Source: an uncultured Chitinophagaceae bacterium (lineage in GTDB: Bacteria > Bacteroidota > Bacteroidia > Chitinophagales > Chitinophagaceae). Taken from it: a stretch of DNA of 64,000 nucleotides. This document shows positions 36,402 to 46,046 of the stretch, one piece after another. The stretch's first letter is position 1, and the number at the start of each line of letters is the position of its first letter. The notes under the pieces were generated by a model, which made no database searches, was not told the DNA's origin, and saw only the letters and a program-made list of their open reading frames with translations. The translations under genes were made by a program, and so were the position numbers. The DNA lies in NCBI GenBank assembly GCA_903895845.1, contig CAITVK010000114.1, positions 1 to 64,000 on the forward strand, read 5' to 3'.

Positions 36402-37274
36402 ATGTCAGTATTAGTAAATAAAGATTCTAAGATTATTGTTCAGGGTTTTACCGGAACAGAAGGTACTTTTCACGCTACGCAAATGATTGAGTATGGTACC
36501 CAGGTAGTGGGTGGCGTTACGCCAAACAAAGGTGGCACTTTACATTTGGATAGACCCGTCTTCAACACTGTGGCTGATGCCGTAAAAGCTACTGGTGCCA
36601 ATGTAAGTATCATTTTTGTACCACCCGCATTTGCAGCTGATGCAATTATGGAAGCTACCGAAGCTGGCATTGCCTTAGTAGTTTGTATTACAGAAGGTAT
36701 TCCAGTTCAGGATATGGTGAAAGTTAAGAATTATTTACTTGGAAAGCCAACCCGCTTGATAGGGCCAAACTGTCCTGGTGTAATTACTGCCGACGAAGCC
36801 AAAGTTGGTATCATGCCAGGATTCATCTTCAAGAAAGGAAGAATTGGTATCGTATCCAAATCTGGTACATTAACATACGAAGCTGCCGACCAAACAGTAA
36901 AAGCGGGTTTGGGTATCAGCACTGCAATCGGTATTGGTGGCGACCCAATTATTGGTACCCCTACTGTTGAAGCAGTAAAACTATTGATGGAAGATCCAGA
37001 AACTGATGGCATTATCATGATTGGTGAAATTGGTGGAAGTATGGAAGCCGATGCAGCCTATTGGATTAAAGAAAATGCAACTAAACCCGTTGTTGGTTTC
37101 ATCGCTGGTCAAACTGCACCTCCGGGTCGTAGAATGGGTCATGCGGGTGCAATCATTGGAGGTGCTGATGATACAGCTGCTGCAAAAATGAAGATTATGA
37201 CCGAATGTGGTATCCACGTTGTGGCTAGTCCTGCTGACATTGGAAAGACAATGGCCGAAGCATTGAAGAAATAA
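36402..37274 (+). CDS. sucD: Succinate-CoA ligase alpha subunit
   Basis: 290 residues from ATG 36402 ([18 protein letters not shown]), the standard SucD start; the 17-codon extension of the frame to 36351 overlaps the promoter. The CoA-binding Rossmann part has [11 protein letters not shown] and the ligase part has [12 protein letters not shown] and the phosphohistidine motif [12 protein letters not shown]. It forms succinate and a nucleoside triphosphate from succinyl-CoA in the TCA cycle. The beta subunit gene (sucC) is not adjacent, so the two are unlinked here. Confidence 0.95.
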   Translation: MSVLVNKDSKIIVQGFTGTEGTFHATQMIEYGTQVVGGVTPNKGGTLHLDRPVFNTVADAVKATGANVSIIFVPPAFAADAIMEATEAGIALVVCITEGIPVQDMVKVKNYLLGKPTRLIGPNCPGVITADEAKVGIMPGFIFKKGRIGIVSKSGTLTYEAADQTVKAGLGISTAIGIGGDPIIGTPTVEAVKLLMEDPETDGIIMIGEIGGSMEADAAYWIKENATKPVVGFIAGQTAPPGRRMGHAGAIIGGADDTAAAKMKIMTECGIHVVASPADIGKTMAEALKK

Positions 37275-37300
37275 ATAAGTATTCAATTTATATAGTTGAA

Positions 37301-37334
37301 AAGCCTACATCAAACCCTTGGTGTAGGTTTTTTG
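37301..37334 (+). terminator. Terminator after sucD
   Basis: CCTACATCA and TGGTGTAGG form a stem (one mismatch) followed by TTTTTTG. It lies between sucD and the CoA-binding gene, only 13 bp before the latter's ATG. Confidence 0.75.
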
Positions 37335-37346
37335 TTTAATTATACT

Positions 37347-37709
37347 ATGAGCAAGAAAACAGTAGTCATTGGTGCATCTACCAACCCGGACAGATATAGT
37401 TACCTGGCAATAAACAAATTAAGAAAATACTTGCATGAAGTAATAGCCATCGGGCAAAAAGAAGGCATAGTGGGCGATGTAACAATCTACAAAACCAATC
37501 CGCCCGTGGAGAATGTTGATACTGTAACGCTCTACATCAATCCTTCCATCCAAAAAAATTATTACCAATACATCCTTTCTCTGCATCCAAAGCGTATCAT
37601 CTTCAATCCCGGTACAGAAAATGACGAACTCTTTCAGTTGGCAAAAGAAAATGATATTCAACCATTGGAAGCCTGCACATTGGTAATGCTAGGCACTGGT
37701 CAATACTAA
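37347..37709 (+). CDS. CoA-binding (YccU-like) protein
   Basis: 120 residues from ATG 37347 (MSKKTVVIGAST), directly after the sucD terminator; the longer frame from 37296 crosses that terminator. A single Rossmann-type CoA_binding_2 domain: VVIGASTNPDRYSY, then a variable middle, NPPVENVDTVTLYINP and IIFNPGTENDEL, EACTLVMLGTGQ at the end. Small YccU-like proteins bind CoA but their role is unknown. Being close to sucD may be meaningful, as SucD uses the same fold. Confidence 0.82.
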   Translation: MSKKTVVIGASTNPDRYSYLAINKLRKYLHEVIAIGQKEGIVGDVTIYKTNPPVENVDTVTLYINPSIQKNYYQYILSLHPKRIIFNPGTENDELFQLAKENDIQPLEACTLVMLGTGQY

Positions 37710-38058
37710 AGCCACAAACAGGTTCAGCCGCTTTTTGACAAGGTAAGAGGAACTCATTAGAATCCTGCTCATTCTCAGATGCCGAATGGCAGCGAGTACC
37801 TGTTAAATACATATTGTCGCTAATTTAACGTGCGTTCGGGATAAGAAAATAAGAAAAAAGGTATAAAGTGAGTGGCTTAGAAAAAAATATACTTTGCACA
37901 AAAGGCACTATTGGAAGAAGCTCTAGTTTAAAAGCCCCGATAATGAGCTAAAGGATTTTGAAACGGAGGAAAAAAGCAATTTTTAGGGACGAGATTATCA
38001 ACTCAGCAGCAGAAAATAGGAGGCTATCGGGTGTTTATATTCTTCCGTTAAACATTTA
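37710..38058. other. Intergenic region without recognised gene
   Basis: About 350 bases between the CoA-binding gene and array E. It has no long frame on either strand and no hairpin that I could identify. It might be decayed coding sequence, but I could not match any piece. Confidence 0.4.
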
Positions 38059-38258
38059 GATATGTTTTCGACAGATTAAGATATGTTTTTACGGAAATAA
38101 GATATGTTTTCTCAAAAAGAAGATATGTTTTCGACAGATTTATATATGTTTTCTCAGAAATAAGATATGTTTTTCCAAAAAGAAGATATGTTTTCTGAGA
38201 AAGTAGATATGTTTTCGACAGATTTATATATGTTTTCGCAACATTTAGATATAAACGT
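38059..38258. repeat. Array E: ten 21-bp tandem repeats
   Basis: GATATGTTTTC (variants TATATGTTTTC, and GATATAAAC in the last worn unit) starts at 38059, 38080, 38101, 38122, 38143, 38164, 38185, 38206, 38227 and 38248: ten units in exact 21-bp register. The 10-bp spacer alternates between GACAGATTTA-like and CAAAAAGAA-like forms. Some units contain TTTCT-N-AGAAA dyads. It lies between convergent genes. Confidence 0.94.
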
Positions 38259-38279
38259 GAAATGGAGAGGGACGGAATG

Positions 38280-39080
38280 CTATTTTTTCTGAACCGCTGT
38301 ATCTGCTAAGACAGTGATATCGTAATTATCCTTGTATTCTTTTTTTTGTGTAGAATCATACTGAATGTCTGTAAACTCAATGTATTTTAAATTAAAAGGC
38401 ATCCTCTTCTTCAGCTCAATCAAATGTTGACCTGTAGTTACAAAAGAATCATATCCCAGTTGCTTTCCTTTTGCATCCAAATATCTAGCAGTAAGTTTAT
38501 TTGAACTTCGAAGTGGATTGGATTGCAGTATATACAGGGTAAATAAGTTTGAATCTAATTTTAATCTAGTACTTTTTATTTTATAGAAAAATATCCTACC
38601 ACCCCTCTTATTATTTTTTATATTCCCATTATTGTCATATTCCTGCAACATAGCTAGTTCTCCATTAAAATTATAAAACCTATAACTTTCGACCTTATTA
38701 TCGGTATAATTATAATTATCACCCACAACTTTATCATCAAAAAAGAATTCTTTAAAATAAAGATGCCCAACTATTGAATCATAAGCTACAGATTCTCCTT
38801 GGGCCAATCCGTTAATATAATTTATTGATTGAAAATAACTACCATTACCCCAGAAGATTTGTGATGTGCCATTCAAGTTACCAGATGAATCGTATACTTC
38901 TTTACGATTTAGTTGTCCATTTTCATAAAAGAAATAAGATGTGCCAACAATAATAGAATCGTTTAAGATACTATCTATCTCTTTAATCTTACCACCTGGA
39001 TAATACAGCTTTCTAATTTTTCCATTCTTACAAGCAAAGCAGCAAAGGATAAAACAGATAAGGGCAATTTTTTGTAGCAT
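38280..39080 (-). CDS. Lipoprotein with MORN-like repeats
   Basis: 266 residues. Signal sequence with lipobox CFAC (Cys17). Residues about 20-125 contain MORN-like beta-hairpin repeats (YYPGGKIKE, FYENGQLNRKEVYDSSGNLNG given by first part, IFWGNGSYF, YNFNGELAMLQEYDNNG). The C-terminal ~100 residues are unrecognised. Such repeats are common in Bacteroidota cell-surface proteins and in the YwqK family; no function can be given. It stands alone, facing array E on its 3' side. The base composition is more AT-rich than that of its neighbours. Confidence 0.65.
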   Translation of the reverse strand: MLQKIALICFILCCFACKNGKIRKLYYPGGKIKEIDSILNDSIIVGTSYFFYENGQLNRKEVYDSSGNLNGTSQIFWGNGSYFQSINYINGLAQGESVAYDSIVGHLYFKEFFFDDKVVGDNYNYTDNKVESYRFYNFNGELAMLQEYDNNGNIKNNKRGGRIFFYKIKSTRLKLDSNLFTLYILQSNPLRSSNKLTARYLDAKGKQLGYDSFVTTGQHLIELKKRMPFNLKYIEFTDIQYDSTQKKEYKDNYDITVLADTAVQKK

Positions 39081-39201
39081 TAATATTTTGTTTTCTTTTT
39101 CAAAGATGCAAAGAATTAATACTTTAATTTCATTTGAAGAAGAAAATATTTGTTTGAATGGGATTTGGAGGTTCTAATCTGAAACCTCTAGCTGTGTTTG
39201 C

Positions 39202-39233
39202 TCCCCTCGGAGTAAGGCTTCGAGGGGATTTTT
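39202..39233 (+). terminator. Hairpin with T-run, oriented against its neighbours
   Basis: TCCCCTCG (39202-39209) and CGAGGGGA (39221-39228) form an 8-bp stem with an 11-nt loop and a TTTTT tail on the plus strand. Both flanking genes are on the minus strand, so this would stop antisense transcription, or be left over from a lost plus-strand gene. Confidence 0.55.
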
Positions 39234-39252
39234 GTTGTGCTGTTATCAAGGA

Positions 39253-41091
39253 CTATTTACTCAGTTCCAACAGCCACATCTTTTTGGCAGGAATGGTAAA
39301 CTGATTGGCAGTTATCACATTGCCACTGATGATGTCAGTAGCTTTGATAAAACCTTTGGTGCGTTCCTCGTACTTATCTAGCTTAACGGTTTGTTCCTTG
39401 TCGCTCGTGTTCATCACACACATAATAGTCTGCTTGGCATCATATCTAAAGTAAACATACAAGCCATCATACGGTACAAACTGCATCAGTTTACCCGTTT
39501 TAAGGGCAGTAGATTGTTTGCGGTAGTTGCCCAATTTCTTCACCAGGTCTTGCACTTCTTTTTCGTCTGATGTAAGGTTAGCACCTGTAAATGCATTCTT
39601 CTTATCGCCTTTCCAGCCGCCGGCAAAGTCCAGACGAACCCAGCCATCGGGGTTACTTTCTCCCTTCATCAATATCTCGGTGCCATAATACAATTGAGGG
39701 ATACCACGGCAGGTAAACAACCACTCCAAGCCCATCTTCTGCTTGTCTATATCTTCTTTTACGTAACTAAAAAAGCGGGTCATATCGTGATTGTCCAGAA
39801 AGATTACGTTGCGGGTTGGGTCTTTGTATAAAATGTCTTGGGCTAATGTGGTGTACAGTTTAGTAACACCTTCGTTCCATCCATATTTTTCTGTCATGGC
39901 AGGTTGGATACCATTGAACAATACCTGAAAGTCGCATGGAGCCTGTAGGTTACTTTTGACGGGTACATTCAGATTATTCTGCACAAAATAGCTTTGATCG
40001 ATAACGCCATTTACCCACGTTTCGCCAAACATCGTCATCTTGGGATATTCATCCGTGAGGGCATTGTTGCAGCGGTTCATAAAAGGAAGATCATTGTAGA
40101 TGTAGGTATCAATGCGCCAACCATCCACGCCAAACTCTTCTACACTCCAAAGGGCATGTTGAATGAGGAAGTTTGCTACATAAGGATTGTATTGATTCAG
40201 GTCGGGCATCTCTTTGGTAAACCATCCATCGGTAGTAATCTTCGCTTCGTTTTTGGAACCATGCGGATCGAACAATGGCTGATCTTTAAAGCTAGTTTGT
40301 GTGAAGGACGGCCACTGGTGAAACCAATCTTTGCAGGGAGGATCCAGCACAGTGAAGTTATAACTGCCTACATGATTATAAACAGCATCCTGTATCAGTT
40401 TCATGCCTCTTTTGTGGAGAGAATCACTCAGTCTTTTATATAACTCAGCACCACCAAAGCGAGGTTCTATTTGGTAGTGATTGGTAAATGAATAACCATG
40501 TTCGGTACGATTGGGCTGGTCATTTTCTATTACAGGCGTCATCCAAAGGGTAGTTGCGCCCAGGCTCTGGATATAATCTAAGTGATTGATGATACCCTGA
40601 AAGTCCCCGCCGTGACGCGCATAGATAGAGTCACGATTGAGGCTTTGATCCCGCATACCAGCGATACGGTCGTTGCTTTCATCGCCATTGCTAAACCTGT
40701 CGGGCATGAGCATATAAATAAAGTCCGACGAGGTAACGCCTTGTGCGTATGCAGTGCCTTTGCCTTTTCTGCGGGCTTTGAGCGGCCATTGTACAGTGGT
40801 GGAATTGAACTTTATGTTTACAGTGCCGGGTTGGGCAGAGGGAGCAATAGCTAAATCCAAGGAGATATACTTACTGTTGTCTAGTGTATTTACTTTGGTG
40901 ATGGTTACCCCAGGATAGTTGATGGTTACCTTCTCTTTGTTGAAGCCTTCTTTATCTCCTTTTATGAGCAGTTGAACTTTGTTCCATTTCATCCCCACCC
41001 ACCAATTGGTAGGATAGATGGCTATGTTTTGGGCGGATACAAACTGTACAAATAAAGCAAGGAAGATTGTAAATGAAGTGAGCTTTTTCAT
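39253..41091 (-). CDS. Secreted GH13 alpha-amylase / cyclomaltodextrinase-type enzyme
   Basis: 612 residues from ATG 41091 (signal peptide MKKLTSFTIFLALFVQFVSA, cleavage before Gln-Asn); the frame extends 6 codons further. An N-terminal immunoglobulin-like cyclomaltodextrinase domain (about 22-115) precedes the GH13 barrel: DAVYNHVG (region I), DGWRIDTY with nucleophile Asp328, FGETWVNG with acid/base Glu357, and LDNHD with Asp436. A C-terminal beta-sandwich ends the chain. It probably cleaves alpha-1,4-glucans or cyclodextrins in the periplasm, like SusA-type neopullulanases. No susCD pair is adjacent. Confidence 0.92.
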   Translation of the reverse strand: MKKLTSFTIFLALFVQFVSAQNIAIYPTNWWVGMKWNKVQLLIKGDKEGFNKEKVTINYPGVTITKVNTLDNSKYISLDLAIAPSAQPGTVNIKFNSTTVQWPLKARRKGKGTAYAQGVTSSDFIYMLMPDRFSNGDESNDRIAGMRDQSLNRDSIYARHGGDFQGIINHLDYIQSLGATTLWMTPVIENDQPNRTEHGYSFTNHYQIEPRFGGAELYKRLSDSLHKRGMKLIQDAVYNHVGSYNFTVLDPPCKDWFHQWPSFTQTSFKDQPLFDPHGSKNEAKITTDGWFTKEMPDLNQYNPYVANFLIQHALWSVEEFGVDGWRIDTYIYNDLPFMNRCNNALTDEYPKMTMFGETWVNGVIDQSYFVQNNLNVPVKSNLQAPCDFQVLFNGIQPAMTEKYGWNEGVTKLYTTLAQDILYKDPTRNVIFLDNHDMTRFFSYVKEDIDKQKMGLEWLFTCRGIPQLYYGTEILMKGESNPDGWVRLDFAGGWKGDKKNAFTGANLTSDEKEVQDLVKKLGNYRKQSTALKTGKLMQFVPYDGLYVYFRYDAKQTIMCVMNTSDKEQTVKLDKYEERTKGFIKATDIISGNVITANQFTIPAKKMWLLELSK

Positions 41092-41187
41092 AATAGACTT
41101 ATTTAGCAAGCAATGTTGTTGTGAATATTGAACTGCAATACTAAGTCTTTTTATTTGTTCTAAAGCCCGCTTCGACCATTTAATGTG

Positions 41188-41880
41188 TTATTTGAACACA
41201 TTATCATCCAAGCCCTTATTGATGGTGTAGTTGCTGTAGTTGATTTGTACGCGTCCCTTCTTGCGTTTGATCTTCTCTGCATCAGTAAGTTTCTCTTCAT
41301 CTTCAAACTCAAGGGCTACACCTTTAGGCATTTTATAGTCTTTGGTATTGAAACTGAAAATAACTTTATCGGGAAGGGCGTAACTGATGAATTTGCCATA
41401 ACTCATCTCTATTTCGAAGGAGCCATTCTCTTTGGTAGTAGTAGAAGCTTTTAGTATGAGTAAGTTTGTTTCATCAATATATAGGGTAGAAAGTACCACA
41501 TCGCTGTTGTCGGTGGTGGGAATCAGTTTAACCACTTTCACTTTAGTACCATTAATAACTGCATCGCCACTTGATAGTGCTACAAAGTCATTGCCTGCTA
41601 CGAGGGTACTCATGTTCACCGTAACGCCTCCCTTTGGTAAGATAGAAATACCACCATCACGCTTCAGTTTGAAGTGGTTTGGTTTCTTAAAATAAACCTT
41701 CACCCTACCCACAGGTGCTTTGATGAACGCCACATCGGTCTTCATACTTCCTTCAGCAACATAGTCATTCACTTTGTCTAGTTTGGCTTTCACCTTATTA
41801 ACCAACGCAGTCATGTCCTGACTGAATGCAAAGGACTGAAACCCTATAAACGCTACTATTACTATTATTAATCTTTTCAT
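41188..41880 (-). CDS. LolA-like periplasmic protein
   Basis: 230 residues with a signal peptide (MKRLIIVIVAFIGFQSFAFS, then Gln-Asp). The rest is a half-barrel-like beta-rich chain of the LolA/outer-membrane-lipoprotein-sorting type (FKLKRDGGISILPKGG, LYIDETNLLILKAST). Such proteins carry lipoproteins or lipids across the periplasm. The gene lies directly after an ABC permease gene (35 bp) in the same direction, so it may be the periplasmic arm of that exporter. Specificity is unknown. Confidence 0.7.
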   Translation of the reverse strand: MKRLIIVIVAFIGFQSFAFSQDMTALVNKVKAKLDKVNDYVAEGSMKTDVAFIKAPVGRVKVYFKKPNHFKLKRDGGISILPKGGVTVNMSTLVAGNDFVALSSGDAVINGTKVKVVKLIPTTDNSDVVLSTLYIDETNLLILKASTTTKENGSFEIEMSYGKFISYALPDKVIFSFNTKDYKMPKGVALEFEDEEKLTDAEKIKRKKGRVQINYSNYTINKGLDDNVFK

Positions 41881-41915
41881 TTTAATCTCTTTTACTTAAT
41901 ACTTATCACTCATCA

Positions 41916-42791
41916 CTAACTGAGTATGTCCTTCTTTTTAAACAGTACCATCGTTGCACCCACAAAGCCTACAATGTGCAACACCAATATCAAGGCCGAT
42001 TGAATGATACGGTCGGGGTGTTGCAGGCTTCCTACTATCACCGCATTATCTGCATTCACTTTAGGGTCGAAGAACTCTTTCCAATTGACCATATACGTTG
42101 TAAAAAGGTAAGGTTGTATCTTTTGAAACAAAGGAATACTCATAGTGCTGAGGATGGTGAAGAAGATGATGACACTCATAGTTGCTACGATGGGGCCGAT
42201 GGAGTTCTCTGCAAAGTTGGATAGAAAGAAACCGAGTGCTGCTACTGAAAGCATGGACAATAACGCAAATCCGAAGGCACCCACATATCGCCAGAACACA
42301 TCGCCAACGGGTAATTGTACCAGATAGTTTGTCTTTTGAATCACCATATCATCTACCCCAAACAGAAACATACTCACAAACAAGGCGAGGAAGGCAATCC
42401 ATACCAATAACATAAAGGTGTAGATAGCGGATGCTGTGAACTTAGCCAATAGGAATTGTGTACGGCTAATAGGTTTGGTCAGCATCAAACGAAGCGTACC
42501 CATGTTAGCCTCCCCACTAATCATGTCGGCGGCTACAAGGGCAATCAATAAAGGAACGTGCACCAATAACAGTTGCAGAAGGATATAGCAAACGAGGTAG
42601 CCATTCAGTAGTTTTCCATCGAAAGAGAAGGACTGCATCACGTTGCCCATCACGAAGTTTACATAGTCGTCTCCATTCTTAACGAGTCCTAATTGGATGA
42701 CACCCACCAATGCAGTGATTGCCAGAAAGGCAATGTAAGTGCGCGGACGCCTGAATATCTTATATAACTCAATTTGTAAAAGCTTGTACAT
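41916..42791 (-). CDS. ABC-2-type exporter permease
   Basis: 291 residues with six predicted transmembrane segments (about 18-38, 68-92, 115-137, 167-190, 200-220 and 264-284). It belongs to the ABC-2/ABC-transporter-permease type, typified by ISGEANMGTLRLMLTKPISR between helices 2 and 3. It overlaps the upstream ATPase gene by 23 bp, so the two are translationally coupled. Substrate unknown. Confidence 0.85.
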   Translation of the reverse strand: MYKLLQIELYKIFRRPRTYIAFLAITALVGVIQLGLVKNGDDYVNFVMGNVMQSFSFDGKLLNGYLVCYILLQLLLVHVPLLIALVAADMISGEANMGTLRLMLTKPISRTQFLLAKFTASAIYTFMLLVWIAFLALFVSMFLFGVDDMVIQKTNYLVQLPVGDVFWRYVGAFGFALLSMLSVAALGFFLSNFAENSIGPIVATMSVIIFFTILSTMSIPLFQKIQPYLFTTYMVNWKEFFDPKVNADNAVIVGSLQHPDRIIQSALILVLHIVGFVGATMVLFKKKDILS

Positions 42792-43704
42792 GTTGGTTGT
42801 TCGAAGTGATTTGTAAAAAGAAGTCTTCCAGATTGTGACGGGGTTGCAAAGAGATAACCTGCACGTCCATCTCCACTAAGTTCTTGTGTAAAGAAGGAAT
42901 CTGGTTGCGGTGTAGTTTCAATAAAATGCTATGACTACGCTGCGGTTGTAACATAGACTGCCAACGACTCTGTTGTAGTTGTTGCAGCGCAAACAGGTTA
43001 TCAGTTGTTTCAATCTCCACGATAGTTTGAGCGGGGTCAAAGAGTTCGTGTGCATTCCCTTCCACCAGTTTCTTGCCTTTGTCAATGATTAATAATCTGC
43101 TAGCCACTTGTTCAATTTCGCTCAATAAGTGTGAGGAAACAACAATGGTCTTGCCCATTTCCTTACTCAAACTCAGTATCAGGTTTCTGATGTCGGCAAT
43201 ACCCTGCGGGTCAAGACCGTTGGTAGGTTCATCCAAAATAATCAACTGAGGATTGTGTACTAAGGCGATGCCAATACCTAGTCTTTGTTTCATCCCTTGA
43301 GAGAAAGTCTTAACGGTATCCTTAGCTCGTGAAGCTAACCCAACCATGGCTAGTTGGTCCATCACTAGTTTATCAGTGACCTTTACCCCACTGAGTTTAG
43401 CAAACAACGCTACGTTCTCGTAAGCGGATAAGTATTTGTAGACATCGGGCTTTTCTACTACAGCACCTACCTGACGCAGAATCTCGGAGCGGTGTGTTTT
43501 GATGTTCATGCCAAATAGTTCTATTTCGCCGCTAGTGGGGGCAATGAGGGTAAGTAGCATACGGATGGTGGTGCTTTTGCCAGCCCCATTCTGTCCGAGA
43601 AAGCCGTACACATCCCCTTTGTTAACCGAGAAAGATAAGTCGTTTACAGCAGTGAGTCCCTTGAATTGTTTGGTAAGATTAGAAACCTTTATTACAGATT
43701 GCAT
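42769..43704 (-). CDS. ABC transporter ATPase
   Basis: 311 residues. Walker A GQNGAGKST (about 38-46), signature FSQGMKQRLGI (about 139-149), Walker B LIILDEPTNGLDP (about 162-174) and the switch histidine in VVSSHLLSEIEQ. The C-terminal ~90 residues are the extra domain of ABC-2 exporters of the CcmA/NatA/BcrA kind. It heads the three-gene minus-strand run ATPase, permease, LolA-like. It energises export of an unknown substrate. Confidence 0.92.
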   Translation of the reverse strand: MQSVIKVSNLTKQFKGLTAVNDLSFSVNKGDVYGFLGQNGAGKSTTIRMLLTLIAPTSGEIELFGMNIKTHRSEILRQVGAVVEKPDVYKYLSAYENVALFAKLSGVKVTDKLVMDQLAMVGLASRAKDTVKTFSQGMKQRLGIGIALVHNPQLIILDEPTNGLDPQGIADIRNLILSLSKEMGKTIVVSSHLLSEIEQVASRLLIIDKGKKLVEGNAHELFDPAQTIVEIETTDNLFALQQLQQSRWQSMLQPQRSHSILLKLHRNQIPSLHKNLVEMDVQVISLQPRHNLEDFFLQITSNNQHVQAFTN

Positions 43705-43905
43705 GCAGGTATAACATTGAGCAGCTAAGATAGTTGAGTTGATGTATAAAGATGAGATTGAGCTGAATACGAATTGAGAGAAGCGTTGTTGTGAGAAATT
43801 TTATTGTAAAGATGATAGTGGGATGTCATTACAGTTGGGATTCAAAAGGTTAGTAACAAATAAGTTCATAATGGGGGTTGTTCCAGATTCAAGTACAGAC
43901 TTTGG

Positions 43906-44661
43906 CTAGTACTTTTTACCGTCAATTTGAAAAATATTGTTATCATAGTCATCCTTTAGCAATACCCCCGAAATTTGTTTGGTACGCATCTGTTGTAATA
44001 GGTAAGCTATCTTAAGCGCAGCCACCTCATACGATAACCCATCCGACTGAATATTTGATACACAGTTTCTTTTTTCATCGGTGTTTCCTTGTTGGGGCTG
44101 ATAGGTAATGTAAGCACCCATGCTATCAGGGGAACTTAAGCCGGGCCTTTCCCCGATTAGTAATAAAGAAATCTGTGCTTTAAGTATTTGTCCAATCGAG
44201 TCTGAAAGTGCCACTCTGCCCTGCTTAGCTAGAATAAGGGGAGATAAGGTCCAGTCTTTTAATAATGGCAGTAAATAGTTTATAAGCTTTACGGAGTGAG
44301 TATTAACCGCATTTGCAGATAATCCATCCGCAATGATGATACATAAGTCAACAGGTTCTTTCACTGCAAACTGTAGCTTGTTAATGCTCTCCTGGTCTAA
44401 TAATCTGCCCTTGTCAGGGCGCAGTAAGTAATCTTTTCTCTCGAACGCATTGCTTTTTACAACAACGCTCTTTATACTTGAATTTAGTAAATCGGCAGTC
44501 AATTGTGGTGTGTCTATCTCAGAATAAATTGCATCTTTCGCTAAGGAATGCGCCATTCTGAACTTCAGGAGCTCACTAGTAGGAAGCGATGCTCCCGAGT
44601 GTCCGATAGCAATTCGGGCATTGGTGTATTGCTTCAGGTTATACCAAGGGTCTTTTTTCAT
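43906..44661 (-). CDS. eutC: Ethanolamine ammonia-lyase small subunit
   Basis: 251 residues. Family motifs seen: ARIAIGHSGASLPTSELLKFR (residues about 15-35, cited by ends), LLRPDKGRLLD, ADGLSANAVNTH and LLIGERPGLSSPDSMGAYITY (by ends). Together with EutB it makes the B12-dependent enzyme splitting ethanolamine into acetaldehyde and ammonia. It is 11 bp after eutB. No eut shell, reactivase (eutA) or acetaldehyde dehydrogenase gene is present in the window. Confidence 0.95.
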   Translation of the reverse strand: MKKDPWYNLKQYTNARIAIGHSGASLPTSELLKFRMAHSLAKDAIYSEIDTPQLTADLLNSSIKSVVVKSNAFERKDYLLRPDKGRLLDQESINKLQFAVKEPVDLCIIIADGLSANAVNTHSVKLINYLLPLLKDWTLSPLILAKQGRVALSDSIGQILKAQISLLLIGERPGLSSPDSMGAYITYQPQQGNTDEKRNCVSNIQSDGLSYEVAALKIAYLLQQMRTKQISGVLLKDDYDNNIFQIDGKKY

Positions 44662-44672
44662 CTTGATTGAAG

Positions 44673-46046
44673 TTATGAAACAATGTTTAGTAGTTTATTT
44701 GATAAATCCAATTGTGTAAGCTGTAGGTTCTTATTCATAATGCCGGACTTTATCAACCACTCTTCAAACTCTGGAGCTGGTCTTAAGCCGAGTAACTGTC
44801 TGATATAAAGGGCATCATGAAAGGAAGTACTTTGATAGTTAAGCATAATATCATCAGCACCGGGAATACCCATAATAAAGTTGCAGCCGGCGGTACTCAA
44901 TAAGGTCATCAAAACATCCATATCATCCTGATCGGCTTCGGCATGATTAGTATAACAGACATCACAACCCATTGGTAAGCCCATTAGTTTACCGCAAAAG
45001 TGATCTTCTAGCCCTGCTCTTATTATCTGTTTGCTATCATACAAATATTCTGGTCCAATAAAACCAACCACCGTGTTTACCAATAATGGATCAAAAGCCC
45101 TTGCCACAGCATAAGCCCTCGCCTCCAATGTTTGTTGATCGATATTGTGATGCGCATTTGCCGATAAAGAACTACCCTGCCCTGTTTCAAAATACATTAC
45201 ATTATTGCCTACAGTACCTCTGTTTAATGAAACAGCCGCCTCTTTCCCTTCTTTGAGCATACTAAGGTTAATGCCAAAACTACTGTTCGTTTTCTCTGTT
45301 CCTCCAATTGATTGAAAAACCAAATCTACCGGAGCGCCTTGTTCTATAGCCAGAATTGTATTGGTAATATGACTAAGTACACAGATTTGTGTGGGTATTT
45401 CGTATCGTGTTCTAACATCTTCCAGCACTTGCAATAATTGAATCTGATTAGCTACATTATCTGTTGCGGGATTGATGCCAATCACAGCATCGCCACTTCC
45501 ATTAAAAATTCCATCAACTACAGATGCCAGTATTCCCTTTACATCATCTGTAGGGTGATTGGGTTGCAAGCGTGTAGCTAAACGACCTTCTAAACCAATT
45601 GTAGTTCTAAAACTGGTTATAACCTCGCATTTAGCGCTCACCAGAATCAAATCCTGAATGCTCATTATTTTACAAACGGCGGCAGCCATTTCAGGAGTAA
45701 TGGCTTTTTGTAATGAAGTTAATACTTCTTTGGTGGTTGTGTTATCCAGTAAAAAGTTTCGGAAATCACCGATGGTAAGATGCGAAATGGTTTTGAAGTT
45801 TGCCTTATCATGTGTGTCAATTATTAACCTTGTAATTTCATCTTGATTATAAGGAATCAAATGTTCTTCTAAAAAAACAGAAAGAGGCAATTCTGCAAGC
45901 GCCATTTGTGCAGCCACTCTTTCCTGATAGGAACGTGCCGCAATACCTGCCAGTTGATCGCCAGAGCGTAGCGGTGTAGCTTTTGCCATTAAATCGGCTA
46001 GGGAATTAAACTTGTAGACAGTGTGACCAACGGTATGCTTGTACAT
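44673..46046 (-). CDS. eutB: Ethanolamine ammonia-lyase large subunit
   Basis: 457 residues, the usual length. Motifs: RSGDQLAGIAARSYQERVAAQ near residues 27-47 (cited by ends), VVDGIFNGSGDAVIGINP, TGQGSSLSANAHHN and PMGCDVCYTNHAEADQDD. It carries the adenosylcobalamin-dependent active site. It is the first gene of a two-gene operon with eutC. The spacer upstream shows no cobalamin riboswitch that I can identify. Confidence 0.95.
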   Translation of the reverse strand: MYKHTVGHTVYKFNSLADLMAKATPLRSGDQLAGIAARSYQERVAAQMALAELPLSVFLEEHLIPYNQDEITRLIIDTHDKANFKTISHLTIGDFRNFLLDNTTTKEVLTSLQKAITPEMAAAVCKIMSIQDLILVSAKCEVITSFRTTIGLEGRLATRLQPNHPTDDVKGILASVVDGIFNGSGDAVIGINPATDNVANQIQLLQVLEDVRTRYEIPTQICVLSHITNTILAIEQGAPVDLVFQSIGGTEKTNSSFGINLSMLKEGKEAAVSLNRGTVGNNVMYFETGQGSSLSANAHHNIDQQTLEARAYAVARAFDPLLVNTVVGFIGPEYLYDSKQIIRAGLEDHFCGKLMGLPMGCDVCYTNHAEADQDDMDVLMTLLSTAGCNFIMGIPGADDIMLNYQSTSFHDALYIRQLLGLRPAPEFEEWLIKSGIMNKNLQLTQLDLSNKLLNIVS

